The position numbers were made by a program, and so were the translations under genes. 64,000 nucleotides of DNA from an uncultured Draconibacterium sp. Lineage in GTDB: Bacteria > Bacteroidota > Bacteroidia > Bacteroidales > Prolixibacteraceae. The notes below the pieces were generated by a model, which worked only from the letters and a program-made list of their open reading frames with translations, searched no databases and was not told the origin of the DNA. Positions 52,752 through 62,135 of this stretch are shown piece after piece (the stretch's first letter is position 1; every line of letters begins with the position of its first letter). The stretch lies in contig NZ_OY771647.1 in the NCBI RefSeq assembly GCF_963674925.1, positions 325,501 through 389,500 on the forward strand, given 5' to 3'.

Positions 52752-54647
52752 TCACTTTGAAAAACTTTTTTCGATATCATCTGTCGAAATAATGGTCAAC
52801 ACCTTTTTCCCGTCGGGCGAAAAATTGGGTGTGGCACAGGCAAACAGATTATCAATTAAGTGATCTACCTCTTCCTGTTTCAGGTCGGTGCCATAATCCA
52901 TTGCCGAAGCTTTTGCCAGCGACGCCGCAATTTGCTCCCTTGCTTTTGAGCGCGCATCTACAGGTGATGTTTTATATTCTTCCAATAACCTTTCTACCAC
53001 CAGCTCTGGCGAAGAAACATCCAAAACGCCCGGAGTCCCGTTGATAATGAAGGTATCTTTCCCAAACTCGCGAATATCAAATCCTAATGCCAGCAAGTCT
53101 TCCAGAATTGATTTTAACAAAGCAGCATCGGCAGGATTGAGTTCGATCGTTTGCGGAAAAAGCTGCTGCTGACTGGCTACCGAATCCGTTTTTAGCACCT
53201 CCATAAATTTTTCGTACAGAATGCGTTCGTGTGCGCGTTTCTGGTCGATAACCATCAAACCCGATTTTACGGGTGTTAATACATAACGCTGTTTCAGCTG
53301 CAAAACCTTTTTACCACTAAATTGCCCAGGTGCATCGGCATACAAATCATCAGTTTTCAATGCACTTTCGCGGTATTCCGGCTCGGGTTTTAATTTCAAT
53401 TGTGCTCCCTGGTAAAGATCTTCCCAGTTCTCCAGGTTTTTCTTTTCTCTTCCTGCGCCGGGTGAAGAACTTCTTCCCTGGCCGGCCGAATCCTTATCGA
53501 ACGGCGAGTATCCACGTTCGGCAAACTGTTTTTCGTTGTCAAAAGGATTGTAATCGGGATTGATCTGAATCTCCGGAAAACGCACCCCTTCACCATCTTT
53601 TTTCGGAACAGGAATATCGATGCTTCCGCTTTGGTCGAAATCGATTGACGGCACCACATTGTGTTTGCCTAACGATTCGCGTATCGACGCATGAATAATC
53701 GGCCAGATATCGCGTTCGTTTTCAAATTTTATCTCAGTTTTTGTAGGATGCACGTTGATATCGATCGCTTCCGGATCGAGCTCCAGAAACAGGAAATACG
53801 ACGGATAAGTATCTGGCGGTAACAACTGCTCGTAAGCCTGCGTAATCGCCTTATGAAAATACGGATGACGCATAAAACGACCGTTTACAAAAAAGAACTG
53901 TTCGCCCAATGTTTTGCGGGCGTATTTTGGCTGCCCAATGTAACCGAAAACCTTTACAATACTGGTATCTTCATCTACATTTATCAGGCTTTGGTTCAGG
54001 CTCCTTCCAAACACGTCGACCAAACGTTTCCGGTAGTTGGCCGGTGGCAGATCATAAACCGGTGAGCCGTTATGAATCAACGATAATTTAATGTCGGGAT
54101 TGGGCAGTGCCACCCGCTGAATTTCCCAGATAATATGTTTTAATTCGGTTGAATTTGCTTTCAGGAATTTACGACGTGCCGGCACATTAAAAAACAGGTT
54201 TTTAATCATAAAATTGGTGCCGTTATTACATCCGGCAGGCTCCTGTGTTTTTACTTCGGAACCGATAATATGAATAAAAGTCCCCACCTCATCGTCGGCT
54301 TTTTTGGTGCGCAGTTCCACATCGGCAATGGCAGCGATGGATGCCAGCGCCTCGCCACGGAAACCCATGGTACGAATGGCAAACAAATCGTTGGCCGAAC
54401 GTATTTTTGAAGTGGCATGGCGCTCGAAAGCCATGCGTGCGTCGGTTGGCGACATTCCGCTTCCGTTATCTGAAATCTGAATGAGCGTCTTCCCTGCGTC
54501 TTTTATATTGATGGTAATTTCAGTTGCGCCCGCATCGAGAGCATTTTCCACAAGCTCTTTCACCACCGATGCCGGTCGCTGAATAACTTCTCCGGCAGCA
54601 ATCTGATTGGCTACTGCATCGGGTAATAACTGAATAATATCGCTCAA
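52752..54647 (-). CDS. mutL: DNA mismatch repair protein MutL
   Basis: A 631-residue MutL. The GHKL ATPase domain is complete (ELVENALDAGAT, DNGSGM, TMGFRGEALASIAAI), followed by the S5-like transducer (HPTKTEIKFENE). After a low-complexity linker (about residues 360-435) comes the dimerisation domain. Its endonuclease region reads DQKRAHERILYE instead of DQHA-x2-E-x4-E, and the C-terminal CPHGRP-type metal site is replaced by SPDGKK, so nicking activity is doubtful. MutL couples MutS recognition to downstream repair. The small tail-anchored gene lies 39 bases upstream in the same direction. Confidence 0.96.
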   Translation of the reverse strand: MSDIIQLLPDAVANQIAAGEVIQRPASVVKELVENALDAGATEITINIKDAGKTLIQISDNGSGMSPTDARMAFERHATSKIRSANDLFAIRTMGFRGEALASIAAIADVELRTKKADDEVGTFIHIIGSEVKTQEPAGCNNGTNFMIKNLFFNVPARRKFLKANSTELKHIIWEIQRVALPNPDIKLSLIHNGSPVYDLPPANYRKRLVDVFGRSLNQSLINVDEDTSIVKVFGYIGQPKYARKTLGEQFFFVNGRFMRHPYFHKAITQAYEQLLPPDTYPSYFLFLELDPEAIDINVHPTKTEIKFENERDIWPIIHASIRESLGKHNVVPSIDFDQSGSIDIPVPKKDGEGVRFPEIQINPDYNPFDNEKQFAERGYSPFDKDSAGQGRSSSPGAGREKKNLENWEDLYQGAQLKLKPEPEYRESALKTDDLYADAPGQFSGKKVLQLKQRYVLTPVKSGLMVIDQKRAHERILYEKFMEVLKTDSVASQQQLFPQTIELNPADAALLKSILEDLLALGFDIREFGKDTFIINGTPGVLDVSSPELVVERLLEEYKTSPVDARSKAREQIAASLAKASAMDYGTDLKQEEVDHLIDNLFACATPNFSPDGKKVLTIISTDDIEKSFSK

Positions 54648-54686
54648 GATTAAATCTTTAGAAATTTGTACTTCGAGTTTTGCTTT

Positions 54687-54995
54687 TTAGGCAAAAAAGT
54701 CGGAAAAGAAGAAAAGATATAGCACCAGGGCAAGCACGATAACAATCCATACCAAGCGGCGGTTTTGTGCTCTTCTGGCCGATTCAGATGACCGGGCCCA
54801 GCCATCTCCCGACCGAAACTGACCTTTTATGTTCGGGCGATATGGACGATTGCTGTCTTTCTTTTCATCAACAATCCCCAACTCCTCCTTTATTCGGCGT
54901 TCCCGCTCGTCTCTTTCGTCCTTGTCGGGATCCCAAAAACGTGGGGTAATTCTAAACTTTTTTGTTCCCGGTGTATGAAAAAAATTGCCAATCAT
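54687..54995 (-). CDS. Small tail-anchored membrane protein upstream of mutL
   Basis: A 102-residue protein with a charged N-terminal part (ITPRFWDPDKDERDERE) and a single helix at the very C-terminus (LVWIVIVLALVLYLFFF), so it is tail-anchored with its bulk in the cytoplasm. The frame continues to an upstream codon, but ATG 54995 (MIGNFFHTPGTKKF) gives a compact protein. I do not know its function. It lies 39 bases before mutL in the same direction. Confidence 0.65.
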   Translation of the reverse strand: MIGNFFHTPGTKKFRITPRFWDPDKDERDERERRIKEELGIVDEKKDSNRPYRPNIKGQFRSGDGWARSSESARRAQNRRLVWIVIVLALVLYLFFFSDFFA

Positions 54996-55061
54996 CGCGT
55001 TCTGTTTATTGTACAAAGATAGTTTTATTCTACAAAAATTGTTCCGATACCGGATTGTCAT

Positions 55062-56210
55062 TTACAACGACCGCTCCAAAATGCGAAACAACTGCTCATC
55101 TGTCAGTTCTACCGGATTCCCCTTCATACTGCTTGCCACTTTTGCTTTTTCAACCAGTACCGGAAAATCTTCTTTTCTCAATCCATATTCCGACAATGGC
55201 GGGATCTGCAATTCGGCCACCAATTCCGCTGCCCAAATAACAGCATCGTTTGCCATGGCTTTTTCGTTTCCTGTAAGGATTTTTGCCAGCTCATCAAATT
55301 TCGAGCTATCGAGTTTACGATCTCTTAAAGCCTGAATATTCTCTTCAGTCACTGCCGACATCAGGCAGGCGCAAACGGCTCCGTGCGGAATAGGAAACAT
55401 CCCTCCCATTGGTCCTGCAAAACCATGCACCGCCCCCAGTTTTACATTGGCAAGAGCCATGCCGCCCAAAAGGCTGGCCATAGCCATATCTTCGCGTGCC
55501 TGTTTATCGCTCCCGTTTTTATATGCTTTTCGTAAGGACCGTGAGATGCGTGTTAAACCCTCGCGACAAACCATATCAATAAACCGGTTCGCCTGGTTCG
55601 ACACAAAGGTTTCCAAAAGATGCGTTAAGGCATCAACGCCCGTGCTGGCGGTTAATGCCGGTGGCATCGACCAGGTAAGTACCGGATCAACCACCGCCAC
55701 ATCAGGGTACATTTGGTTATTGCGCAAACTAACCTTCACATTATTTTCGGGCGACTTTATTACCGAGTTTTTGGTTACCTCTGCACCGGTTCCGGCCGTT
55801 GTTGGAATAGCAAGACAGGGCAAAGGTTTTTCTGTTAATGGTTTTCCGCGCCCGATCACTTCCAGGTAATCAAACAATTCACCTTTGTTGGTTACCAGGG
55901 CAGCAATTGCTTTTGCACTGTCGATAACACTTCCTCCGCCCAAGCCCACAACTACATCACTAAGATGCTCGCGTGCCAGTTGAACACCGGCTTCAATTAA
56001 ACCGGTGGTTGGCTCTCCGGGTACATTAAAAATTACGGTGTCGGTTCCCGGGCTAAATTTCGCCAACAATTCTTTGGCTCGCGACGAATTTTTTCCGGTC
56101 ACCAAAACAACTTTCTGCCCAAAACCGGCAACAAGGCCGGGAACTTTCTCCAGCGAATGATCTCCAAAAATGATTTGCCCCGCCGTCGCAAATGAAAAAT
56201 TAACTGCCAT
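55062..56210 (-). CDS. Iron-containing (group III) alcohol dehydrogenase
   Basis: A 382-residue enzyme. The NAD(P)-binding half shows VVGLGGGSVIDSAKAIAAL and PTTAGTGAEVTKNSVI; the metal half has DALTHLLETF, GAVHGFAGPMGG and the ligand-bearing FPIPHGAVC. It reduces or oxidises small alcohols, aldehydes or hydroxy acids; substrate not predictable. It follows the ABM-domain gene by 12 bases, so the two are likely coexpressed. Confidence 0.93.
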   Translation of the reverse strand: MAVNFSFATAGQIIFGDHSLEKVPGLVAGFGQKVVLVTGKNSSRAKELLAKFSPGTDTVIFNVPGEPTTGLIEAGVQLAREHLSDVVVGLGGGSVIDSAKAIAALVTNKGELFDYLEVIGRGKPLTEKPLPCLAIPTTAGTGAEVTKNSVIKSPENNVKVSLRNNQMYPDVAVVDPVLTWSMPPALTASTGVDALTHLLETFVSNQANRFIDMVCREGLTRISRSLRKAYKNGSDKQAREDMAMASLLGGMALANVKLGAVHGFAGPMGGMFPIPHGAVCACLMSAVTEENIQALRDRKLDSSKFDELAKILTGNEKAMANDAVIWAAELVAELQIPPLSEYGLRKEDFPVLVEKAKVASSMKGNPVELTDEQLFRILERSL

Positions 56211-56222
56211 AAATTCTGTCTC

Positions 56223-56531
56223 TTAATCCCAACCTTCTTCGTCGGGATGTACATTATAAAACTTTAGTGCCGATCGTGGTTCGGCCATCATATCGGCAAC
56301 GGTATCGCGCCACTTTTGGTAGTGCACGGTTTCTTTGTGTTTTGCCGGATCGTCGGCCGTACGATACACCTCTACCAATACAAAACGTGTAGGGTCGTCT
56401 TGTTGTTCTACAAAATCAAAACGGGCAATTCCCGGTTCTTTAATACTGTTTTTTGCATTCTCGATGGTGGCCGCTTTAAACGCGTCGATACAATCTTCTT
56501 TTACATGAATAAATACGTGAACGATAAACAT
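56223..56531 (-). CDS. Antibiotic biosynthesis monooxygenase (ABM) domain protein
   Basis: A 102-residue ferredoxin-like ABM-domain protein of the YgiN/LsrG type: HVFIHVKEDCIDAFKAATIENA, then FDFVEQQDDPTRFVLVEVYR, then HKETVHYQKWRDTVADMM. Members are quinol monooxygenases or isomerases of small carbonyl compounds. It is coupled with the alcohol dehydrogenase gene, which suggests a shared aldehyde or ketone substrate. Confidence 0.85.
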   Translation of the reverse strand: MFIVHVFIHVKEDCIDAFKAATIENAKNSIKEPGIARFDFVEQQDDPTRFVLVEVYRTADDPAKHKETVHYQKWRDTVADMMAEPRSALKFYNVHPDEEGWD

Positions 56532-56571
56532 GGTGTAAGATTTTAAGTGGTTCTCCTACAAATTTGAAAAA

Positions 56572-56579
56572 TATTTTTG
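56572..56579 (+). promoter_or_regulatory. Possible -7 promoter element of the sigma factor operon
   Basis: TATTTTTG matches TAnnTTTG, 97 bases before the sigma gene TTG. No good -33 box is visible, as might be expected if another sigma factor reads it. Confidence 0.35.
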
Positions 56580-56675
56580 TACCATTCCAACCTTTTCAGA
56601 ATATCTTCGTCTTAAAGGCAAAGATCGGGGTTCGACTTTGATGAAAAACTGCCTGGCAGCATTAAGAAAAACAAT

Positions 56676-57257
56676 TTGGAAATAAACCACAACGATAACG
56701 AAGTTAGCTTGATTAGGCTTTGTAAAAAAGGCGATGCGAAAGCTCAGTACAGACTCTATAAACTTTATTGTAAGGGAATGTACAATGTTGCCATTCGCTT
56801 GACCAATGATAAAAGCCTGGCAGAAGATATACTGCAGGATGCGTTTGTAAAAGCTTTCTCTGAAATCGACAAGTTAAAAAACGAAAAGGCCTTTGGCGGC
56901 TGGCTAAAACGAATTGTAGTTAACAAAAGTATTGATGTTACCCGAAAGGAAAAAACGTTTTATGCCGAGGTTGAAAATCTGGGCAACGGAGATCATGAAA
57001 TAGCCTTTGAAATTGATAGCGAATTTAGCCCGGAAAGGATTCACCATTATATAAAACAACTGCCGGATGGCGCCCGCGAGATATTGATACTTCGTGCTTT
57101 AGAAGGCTACAAACATGCTGAAATAGGAGAAAAACTGGGAATTTCGGAGTCGACAGCAAAAACACAGTTTTTCAGGGCGAAACAATTACTGGTAAAAATG
57201 ATGCAAGATGAAACAGAATCTGGAAAAATATTTGAAAGAGCAACGGCTAAAGCTTGA
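56676..57257 (+). CDS. ECF-family RNA polymerase sigma factor
   Basis: A 193-residue sigma factor. Region 2 is at about residues 15-85 (LYKLYCKGMYNVAIRLTND, DILQDAFVKAF), and region 4 at about 125-175 (LPDGAREILILRALEGYKHA, then EKLGISESTAKTQFFRAK). The only sensible start is TTG 56676, as no ATG occurs upstream in frame after the last stop. The anti-sigma-like gene starts 50 bases before its end, which implies coupled translation in fixed ratio. It is likely to control its own operon and envelope genes. Confidence 0.9.
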   Translation: MEINHNDNEVSLIRLCKKGDAKAQYRLYKLYCKGMYNVAIRLTNDKSLAEDILQDAFVKAFSEIDKLKNEKAFGGWLKRIVVNKSIDVTRKEKTFYAEVENLGNGDHEIAFEIDSEFSPERIHHYIKQLPDGAREILILRALEGYKHAEIGEKLGISESTAKTQFFRAKQLLVKMMQDETESGKIFERATAKA

Positions 57258-57750
57258 TGTGGAAGATCCCGAACACGACATTGTTTGGGAAGGAATACGA
57301 AACCAGCTTCAGCAAAACAAAAAACAAAACCTGCCGCATTGGTTTTGGAAAGTGGCAGCCATATTTCTGTTTGTTGTTTCGGCCACTTATTTTGTGGTGA
57401 ACGAAACTTCGGAGAAACAGATAGTAGTTGTCCAATTGTCAGATATTTCGGAAGAATTAGGCAATAAGGAAGCCTCTCTTCAAAAGGTGGTAAATGCCAA
57501 ATGGGAACTAGTGGAGCAAGAACTACCGGGCGACAATTCGGAAATTCAATTCTTACTCAACGAGTTGAATAACCTTGACCAAATTTATGCCACCTACCAA
57601 AAAGATCTCAACAATACTATCGATAATGAGCCGGTTATACACGTTCTGCTCGATTATTACGAGAAAAAAATCAAAGTATTAAACCGAATTCTACTGGAAA
57701 TTGAAAAACAAAAACATGATGAAACGAACATGAATTTTCATGAATTATAA
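57208..57750 (+). CDS. Putative anti-sigma factor, single-pass membrane protein
   Basis: A 180-residue protein with a cytoplasmic N-terminal region (about residues 1-43, charged), one membrane helix (HWFWKVAAIFLFVVSATYFVV) and a periplasmic helical domain (about 70-180, leucine/asparagine-rich). No zinc (HxxxCxxC) motif is present. Its position, overlapping the sigma gene by 50 bases, and its topology point to an anti-sigma factor, but the sequence alone is not diagnostic. Confidence 0.7.
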   Translation: MKQNLEKYLKEQRLKLDVEDPEHDIVWEGIRNQLQQNKKQNLPHWFWKVAAIFLFVVSATYFVVNETSEKQIVVVQLSDISEELGNKEASLQKVVNAKWELVEQELPGDNSEIQFLLNELNNLDQIYATYQKDLNNTIDNEPVIHVLLDYYEKKIKVLNRILLEIEKQKHDETNMNFHEL

Positions 57751-57817
57751 TCTTCAAATTGATGAAAATTCATCGAGAGTTACATCGAATACCAATGAAA
57801 TTTTAAATACTGATAAG

Positions 57818-59110
57818 ATGAAAACACGATTACACTCTAAATTATTAATTACAGTTGCAGTCCTTTTTATGGGCAGCCAATTGGCATGGGCTCAGAGCTA
57901 CGAGGCTTCAAAAAAGTTAAATAAGTCGGCTGCAGTGCCGGCCGATGTAAGCATCAATTTATCGAACCATGCAGCCGACATAAAAATTAATACAACCAAC
58001 GATAAAACGGTAAGTATCAGCACCGAAATAAAAGTGGATGCCCACAGCCGGGAAGATGCCGAAAAGCTAATAGCCGCCATTGAAGCGTTCGAATTCAACC
58101 TGAAAGGAAACCGGATGAACATTGATACGCGTTTTTACAAAAGCATGAACTCGATTAACGGACGCAGCACCATCACCCTGTTAAATGGCGATAAAATTAA
58201 AATTAAAGATTTTGAGATCAGGCATGAAATGAACATCCCGAAATCGGCCAGCCTGAATCTTGAAAACAAGTACAGTTCTGTTTTTATTGGTGAAATTGAA
58301 GGAGAAAACAAACTGAACCTTTATAACAGCGAACTTCGCGCTGAAGGTTTTCAATCAACTGTTGAGCTGGAAGCAAAATACTCGAAATTGCACGTGGAGA
58401 AATTCAACGACGAAGCCACCTTTAACCTGTACGATACAGATATTGATTTTAAAACGGCCGGCGATATTACCATCGAGAGTAAATACTCGAAAATTGAAGG
58501 AAGCAAAGCCGGGAATTTGAAGATTAATTCGTACGACGACAAAGTACTTATTAATGCTTTTAACAACCTGAAAATGGAGGCCAAATACACCGACCTGGTT
58601 TCAGAAGCTGAGCTCGACAAACTTTCACTCGAATTATACGACTGCAACCTGAAAATACAATCTGCAAAATCAGCAGAGTTTACAGGAAAATATTCCGACC
58701 TGGAATTAGGGAAAGTAAAAACACTTACCATCCCGGATTCGTACGACAACAATATCTATCTCGACAAAACTATCTCGATCGATATTGCGCAAAGTAAATA
58801 CAGTAAATACGAAATTGAGTCGACAACAAAATTCTCGATTATAAGCTACGACGATGATATTGACATTGACCAGCTGAACACCGATTTTGAAGGCATTTCG
58901 TTTGACGGAAAATACGGCAAACTGATTATCGGTGCCGGTGCGGTACCTTTTAAAATTGATGCCCAAATGAAGTATGGAAAAGTTGATTTCCCAAAATCAT
59001 TGTCGCCCACCCGCCAAATTGAAAAAAGCGGCGAACTGGAATTGCTTGCAGGCGATAAAGGAAATACAATTTTGATAAGAGGCTACGACAACACCGTTGC
59101 TATAGACTAG
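57818..59110 (+). CDS. Exported repeat-rich beta-helix-like protein
   Basis: A 430-residue exported protein (signal peptide MKTRLHSKLLITVAVLFMG, cleaved near AWAQS). After about residue 30 it is made of short alternating units, KYS(K/D)L-type then SYDDxVxI / YDNxI, at roughly 20-residue spacing, which suggests a parallel beta-helix like DUF4097-type adhesins. It follows the anti-sigma gene by 67 bases. An ATG at 57740 in frame would add 26 hydrophilic residues before the signal. Probably a periplasmic or surface target of the sigma factor; function unknown. Confidence 0.65.
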   Translation: MKTRLHSKLLITVAVLFMGSQLAWAQSYEASKKLNKSAAVPADVSINLSNHAADIKINTTNDKTVSISTEIKVDAHSREDAEKLIAAIEAFEFNLKGNRMNIDTRFYKSMNSINGRSTITLLNGDKIKIKDFEIRHEMNIPKSASLNLENKYSSVFIGEIEGENKLNLYNSELRAEGFQSTVELEAKYSKLHVEKFNDEATFNLYDTDIDFKTAGDITIESKYSKIEGSKAGNLKINSYDDKVLINAFNNLKMEAKYTDLVSEAELDKLSLELYDCNLKIQSAKSAEFTGKYSDLELGKVKTLTIPDSYDNNIYLDKTISIDIAQSKYSKYEIESTTKFSIISYDDDIDIDQLNTDFEGISFDGKYGKLIIGAGAVPFKIDAQMKYGKVDFPKSLSPTRQIEKSGELELLAGDKGNTILIRGYDNTVAID

Positions 59111-59130
59111 ACTTGATCAGTATAAAAAAG

Positions 59131-59175
59131 GATTCGATAAAGACAGTGAAAACCTTCTTCATCGAATCTTTTTTT
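59131..59175 (+). terminator. Intrinsic terminator, probably bidirectional
   Basis: GATTCGATAAAG (59131-59142) and CTTCATCGAATC (59157-59168) pair with one mismatch and run into seven T residues; an A-run on the left allows use by the minus-strand nitrilase gene too. Confidence 0.8.
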
Positions 59176-59183
59176 GTAAAAAA

Positions 59184-60707
59184 CTAAACCTTCTTTTTCA
59201 GTTGAAATAAATCCTGCCGACGGTCTTTCAGGTTTCTTACGCTACCAAACTGATTCAACTCGCGTAACAAGCCAATATCCACATCAGCAATCAAAATCAT
59301 TTCGGTATTTGGAGTAGCTTCGGCTTTTATTCCATTTACCGGGAAGGCAAAATCGCAGGGTGTAAATACCATCGATTGCGCATACTGAATATCCATATTA
59401 TGCACTTTTGGCAAGTTACCAACACTTCCGGCAATAGCCACGTAACATTCGTTTTCGATGGCACGTGCCTGTGAGCAGTTTCGCACCCGCGAAAAACCGT
59501 TTTGGGTGTCGGTTAAAAAGGGTACAAACAAAATATCCACTCCTTCATCTGCCAGCAAACGGCTCAATTCCGGGAATTCCGAATCGTAACAAATCAACAC
59601 CCCGATCTTTCCACAATCGGTATCCAGCGCCTTTAAGGTTTGGCCTCCCTGCATTCCCCAAATTTTTACCTCATCGGGTGTAACGTGTAGTTTTTCATAG
59701 CGCTCGGTACTCCCGTCGCGGCGACACAGGTAACCCGCATTAAACAACTTGTCGTCCACGAGCTCGGGCATACTGCCCGTAATAATATTAATGTTGTAAC
59801 TAATGGCCAGCTCCGAAAACTTTGCGGTAATAGAATCGGTGTGTTTTGCCAGATCGCGAATGGCTTCCGGCTCTGTTAAGTGGTTATTTTCGGCCATTAA
59901 CGGCGCATTAAAAAACTCGGGAAACAAAGCAAAATCGCAACGATACCCCGAAACGGCATCGATAAAAAACTCTGCCTGTAACATCAGGTCTTCCAGCGTT
60001 TTATAAGGCCGCATTTGCCATTGTACCAATCCTAAACGAACCACGGTTTTTGTAATCTCCGGCTTTTTCCGTGGTTTCTCGTAGTAGATATTATCCCACT
60101 CCAGCAATACAGCATATTCATTCGAGTCGGTGTCGCCTTCCAGATAACCTTTTATAATTTTTGCCGGGTGAAAATCGTTCGATATCTGAAAATTCAACAC
60201 CGGATCGTGAATCTCTTTCGTACGCACTTTTTGAATGTACTCTTTTGGCGACAGTTCATCCTGGTAGAGGTGATAATTCGGAATCCGTCCACCAAAGGCA
60301 ATTCCCTTTAAATTGAGCCGTTCGCACAACTCTTTTCGGTAGTCGTACAAGCGGCGTCCCAAGCGCAATCCGCGAAATTCGGGTTTAATAAAAACATCAA
60401 TTCCGTATAACATATCACCATCGGGCGAGTGTGTATCAAACTTATAATTCCCGGTAATTTCTTTGTAAGTGTGGTTATCTTCAAATTTGTCGTAATCAAC
60501 CACAATGGCAAGCGCGCAACCGGCAATCTGTCCGTTCACTTTCAGCACTACCTGCCCCTCGGGGAACCGATCGATAAGCGATTTTATATGATGTTCTTTC
60601 CAGTAGGCATCGGGCATGCTGGTGTACACCTCAATCATTGCCTGTTTGAGTTCCTGGTAATCGTCGAATTTTAAATACTCCAGTTCTATATTGTCAATGT
60701 CCTGCAT
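59184..60707 (-). CDS. GNAT acetyltransferase-nitrilase fusion protein
   Basis: A 507-residue cytoplasmic fusion. Residues about 1-200 form a GNAT acyltransferase domain (RGLRLGRRLYDYRKELCERL is the acetyl-CoA loop). Residues about 220-500 form a carbon-nitrogen hydrolase with the full Glu-Lys-Cys triad: FALFPEFF, RYEKLHVTPDE and GVLICYDSEFPE. The two activities in one chain suggest acetylation and amide or nitrile hydrolysis on related substrates; bacterial relatives of this fusion are described, but the reaction is not known. Single gene; the corA gene lies 22 bases upstream. Confidence 0.9.
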   Translation of the reverse strand: MQDIDNIELEYLKFDDYQELKQAMIEVYTSMPDAYWKEHHIKSLIDRFPEGQVVLKVNGQIAGCALAIVVDYDKFEDNHTYKEITGNYKFDTHSPDGDMLYGIDVFIKPEFRGLRLGRRLYDYRKELCERLNLKGIAFGGRIPNYHLYQDELSPKEYIQKVRTKEIHDPVLNFQISNDFHPAKIIKGYLEGDTDSNEYAVLLEWDNIYYEKPRKKPEITKTVVRLGLVQWQMRPYKTLEDLMLQAEFFIDAVSGYRCDFALFPEFFNAPLMAENNHLTEPEAIRDLAKHTDSITAKFSELAISYNINIITGSMPELVDDKLFNAGYLCRRDGSTERYEKLHVTPDEVKIWGMQGGQTLKALDTDCGKIGVLICYDSEFPELSRLLADEGVDILFVPFLTDTQNGFSRVRNCSQARAIENECYVAIAGSVGNLPKVHNMDIQYAQSMVFTPCDFAFPVNGIKAEATPNTEMILIADVDIGLLRELNQFGSVRNLKDRRQDLFQLKKKV

Positions 60708-60729
60708 ATCTGTTTTAGTTAAAATTTTT

Positions 60730-61794
60730 TTACAACCATTTTTTTCGTTTGAAATAAATCATCAATCCGCCTCCAAGAATTAAAATCATTACCCAGAAAA
60801 CCAGATAACTGTACTTCAATTTTAGCTCGGGCATGTATTCGAAGTTCATTCCGTAAATGCCGGCAATAAAGGTTAGCGGAATAAAAATTGAGGCGAAAAT
60901 GGTGAGCGTTTTCATCACCTCGTTCATCCGGTTGCTCATGTTCGAATTATAAATATTCAGCTGATCAGAAGTCATGCTGTTATACATTTCAACCGCTTCT
61001 GTGCATTGAATTACCATATCATTCAGGTCTTTCAAATAAGCAATATTCTTTTCCTGAAAAAAAGTATCCTCAGTTCGTAACAACGAAGCCATAAACTCGC
61101 GCATAGGACGAACTGCTTTCCGAATGTAATTCAGCTCGGTTTTAAACTGGTAAATCTCTTCTACTATTTTGGAGTCCATTTGCTTAAAGAGCCGTTCTTC
61201 AATATCTTCCACCTGCCGGCCAATATCTTCAATCAGAATTGAATAATTATCCACCAGCGCATCCATTAACGCATAGGCCAGGTAGTCGTTCCCCCTTGTT
61301 CTTACCCGTCCCTTACTTTTACGAATACGTTCGCGAACCACTTCAAAAACATCACCCTTTCGTTCCTGCAGTGTTAACACATAATTCTCGCCAAGAACCA
61401 GCGTAATCTGCTCGGCATGTATCCGTTTTGAACCTTCCTCCGGATGAAGGATTTTTATGATAAAAGCATCGTAACTCTCCCCATTTTCATACTTCGGCGA
61501 CTGGTCGGTATTCAATATATCTTCGAGCAAAAGCGACGGAAGTTTAAATTCTTCACCAATCTGTTTTATCGTTTCCAGATCGTGCAACCCATAAATATTG
61601 ATCCAGTTAACCTGCTGGGGCTGGCATTTTTCTTTTACTACGTCGAATGAATCAACAGTTTCTTCCAGTAAATCATCCTTATTGTACCGTATCAATTGAA
61701 CAATCGGGTTATCCATCTTCTGCCGGCCAATAAGTACCAAAGAGCCGGGAACCATCCCTTTTGCTTTCGAACGATCTTTTAAAAAACGTGCCAT
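60730..61794 (-). CDS. corA: CorA-type magnesium/cobalt transporter
   Basis: A 354-residue divalent-cation channel: N-terminal cytoplasmic alpha/beta domain and long helix (about residues 30-280), then two C-terminal helices. The signature GMN is in GIYGMNFEYMPEL between the helices (about residue 320), and the basic C-terminal end (KRKKWL) is kept. Forms pentamers in the inner membrane for Mg2+ or Co2+ uptake. It is followed by the GNAT-nitrilase gene. Confidence 0.95.
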   Translation of the reverse strand: MARFLKDRSKAKGMVPGSLVLIGRQKMDNPIVQLIRYNKDDLLEETVDSFDVVKEKCQPQQVNWINIYGLHDLETIKQIGEEFKLPSLLLEDILNTDQSPKYENGESYDAFIIKILHPEEGSKRIHAEQITLVLGENYVLTLQERKGDVFEVVRERIRKSKGRVRTRGNDYLAYALMDALVDNYSILIEDIGRQVEDIEERLFKQMDSKIVEEIYQFKTELNYIRKAVRPMREFMASLLRTEDTFFQEKNIAYLKDLNDMVIQCTEAVEMYNSMTSDQLNIYNSNMSNRMNEVMKTLTIFASIFIPLTFIAGIYGMNFEYMPELKLKYSYLVFWVMILILGGGLMIYFKRKKWL

Positions 61795-62068
61795 ATGCTT
61801 TAATTTATGCTTCGGGATCTAATAATATACAGCTAAACAATCCCAAAGAATTTTAGCCAATTTAATAAATTAAATCCTCTTATACACATAACTTCCGGGG
61901 CACATATTATGTTTTTATACAGAACAGGTTTTGCTCCTGATTCAAAAAAAATAAAACAATGAATACTGCCAGATTTCAGCTATATCTTCTGAATTTGCCT
62001 AACACTTTGGTAGCGCAACAAAACGCAGTTTTCGGGGACATCAAACAAGCCACGACTTCCCGGAAACA
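61795..62068. other. Non-coding gap between corA and der
   Basis: Contains no ORF with coding character: the only short frames are under 20 codons or run into the der gene antisense. The sequence is AT-rich without a TAnnTTTG match facing corA. The der terminator follows at 62069. Confidence 0.5.
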
Positions 62069-62105
62069 AAAAATTCCATCTGCAAATCATACAAATGGAA
62101 TTTTT
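62069..62105 (-). terminator. Intrinsic terminator of der
   Basis: AAAAATTCCAT (62069-62079) and ATGGAATTTTT (62095-62105) form an 11-base-pair stem; the minus strand then has a T-run. It lies 31 bases past the der stop. Confidence 0.8.
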
Positions 62106-62135
62106 CGGCTTCAAACTTCGGCCTTCCGGTTCCTT

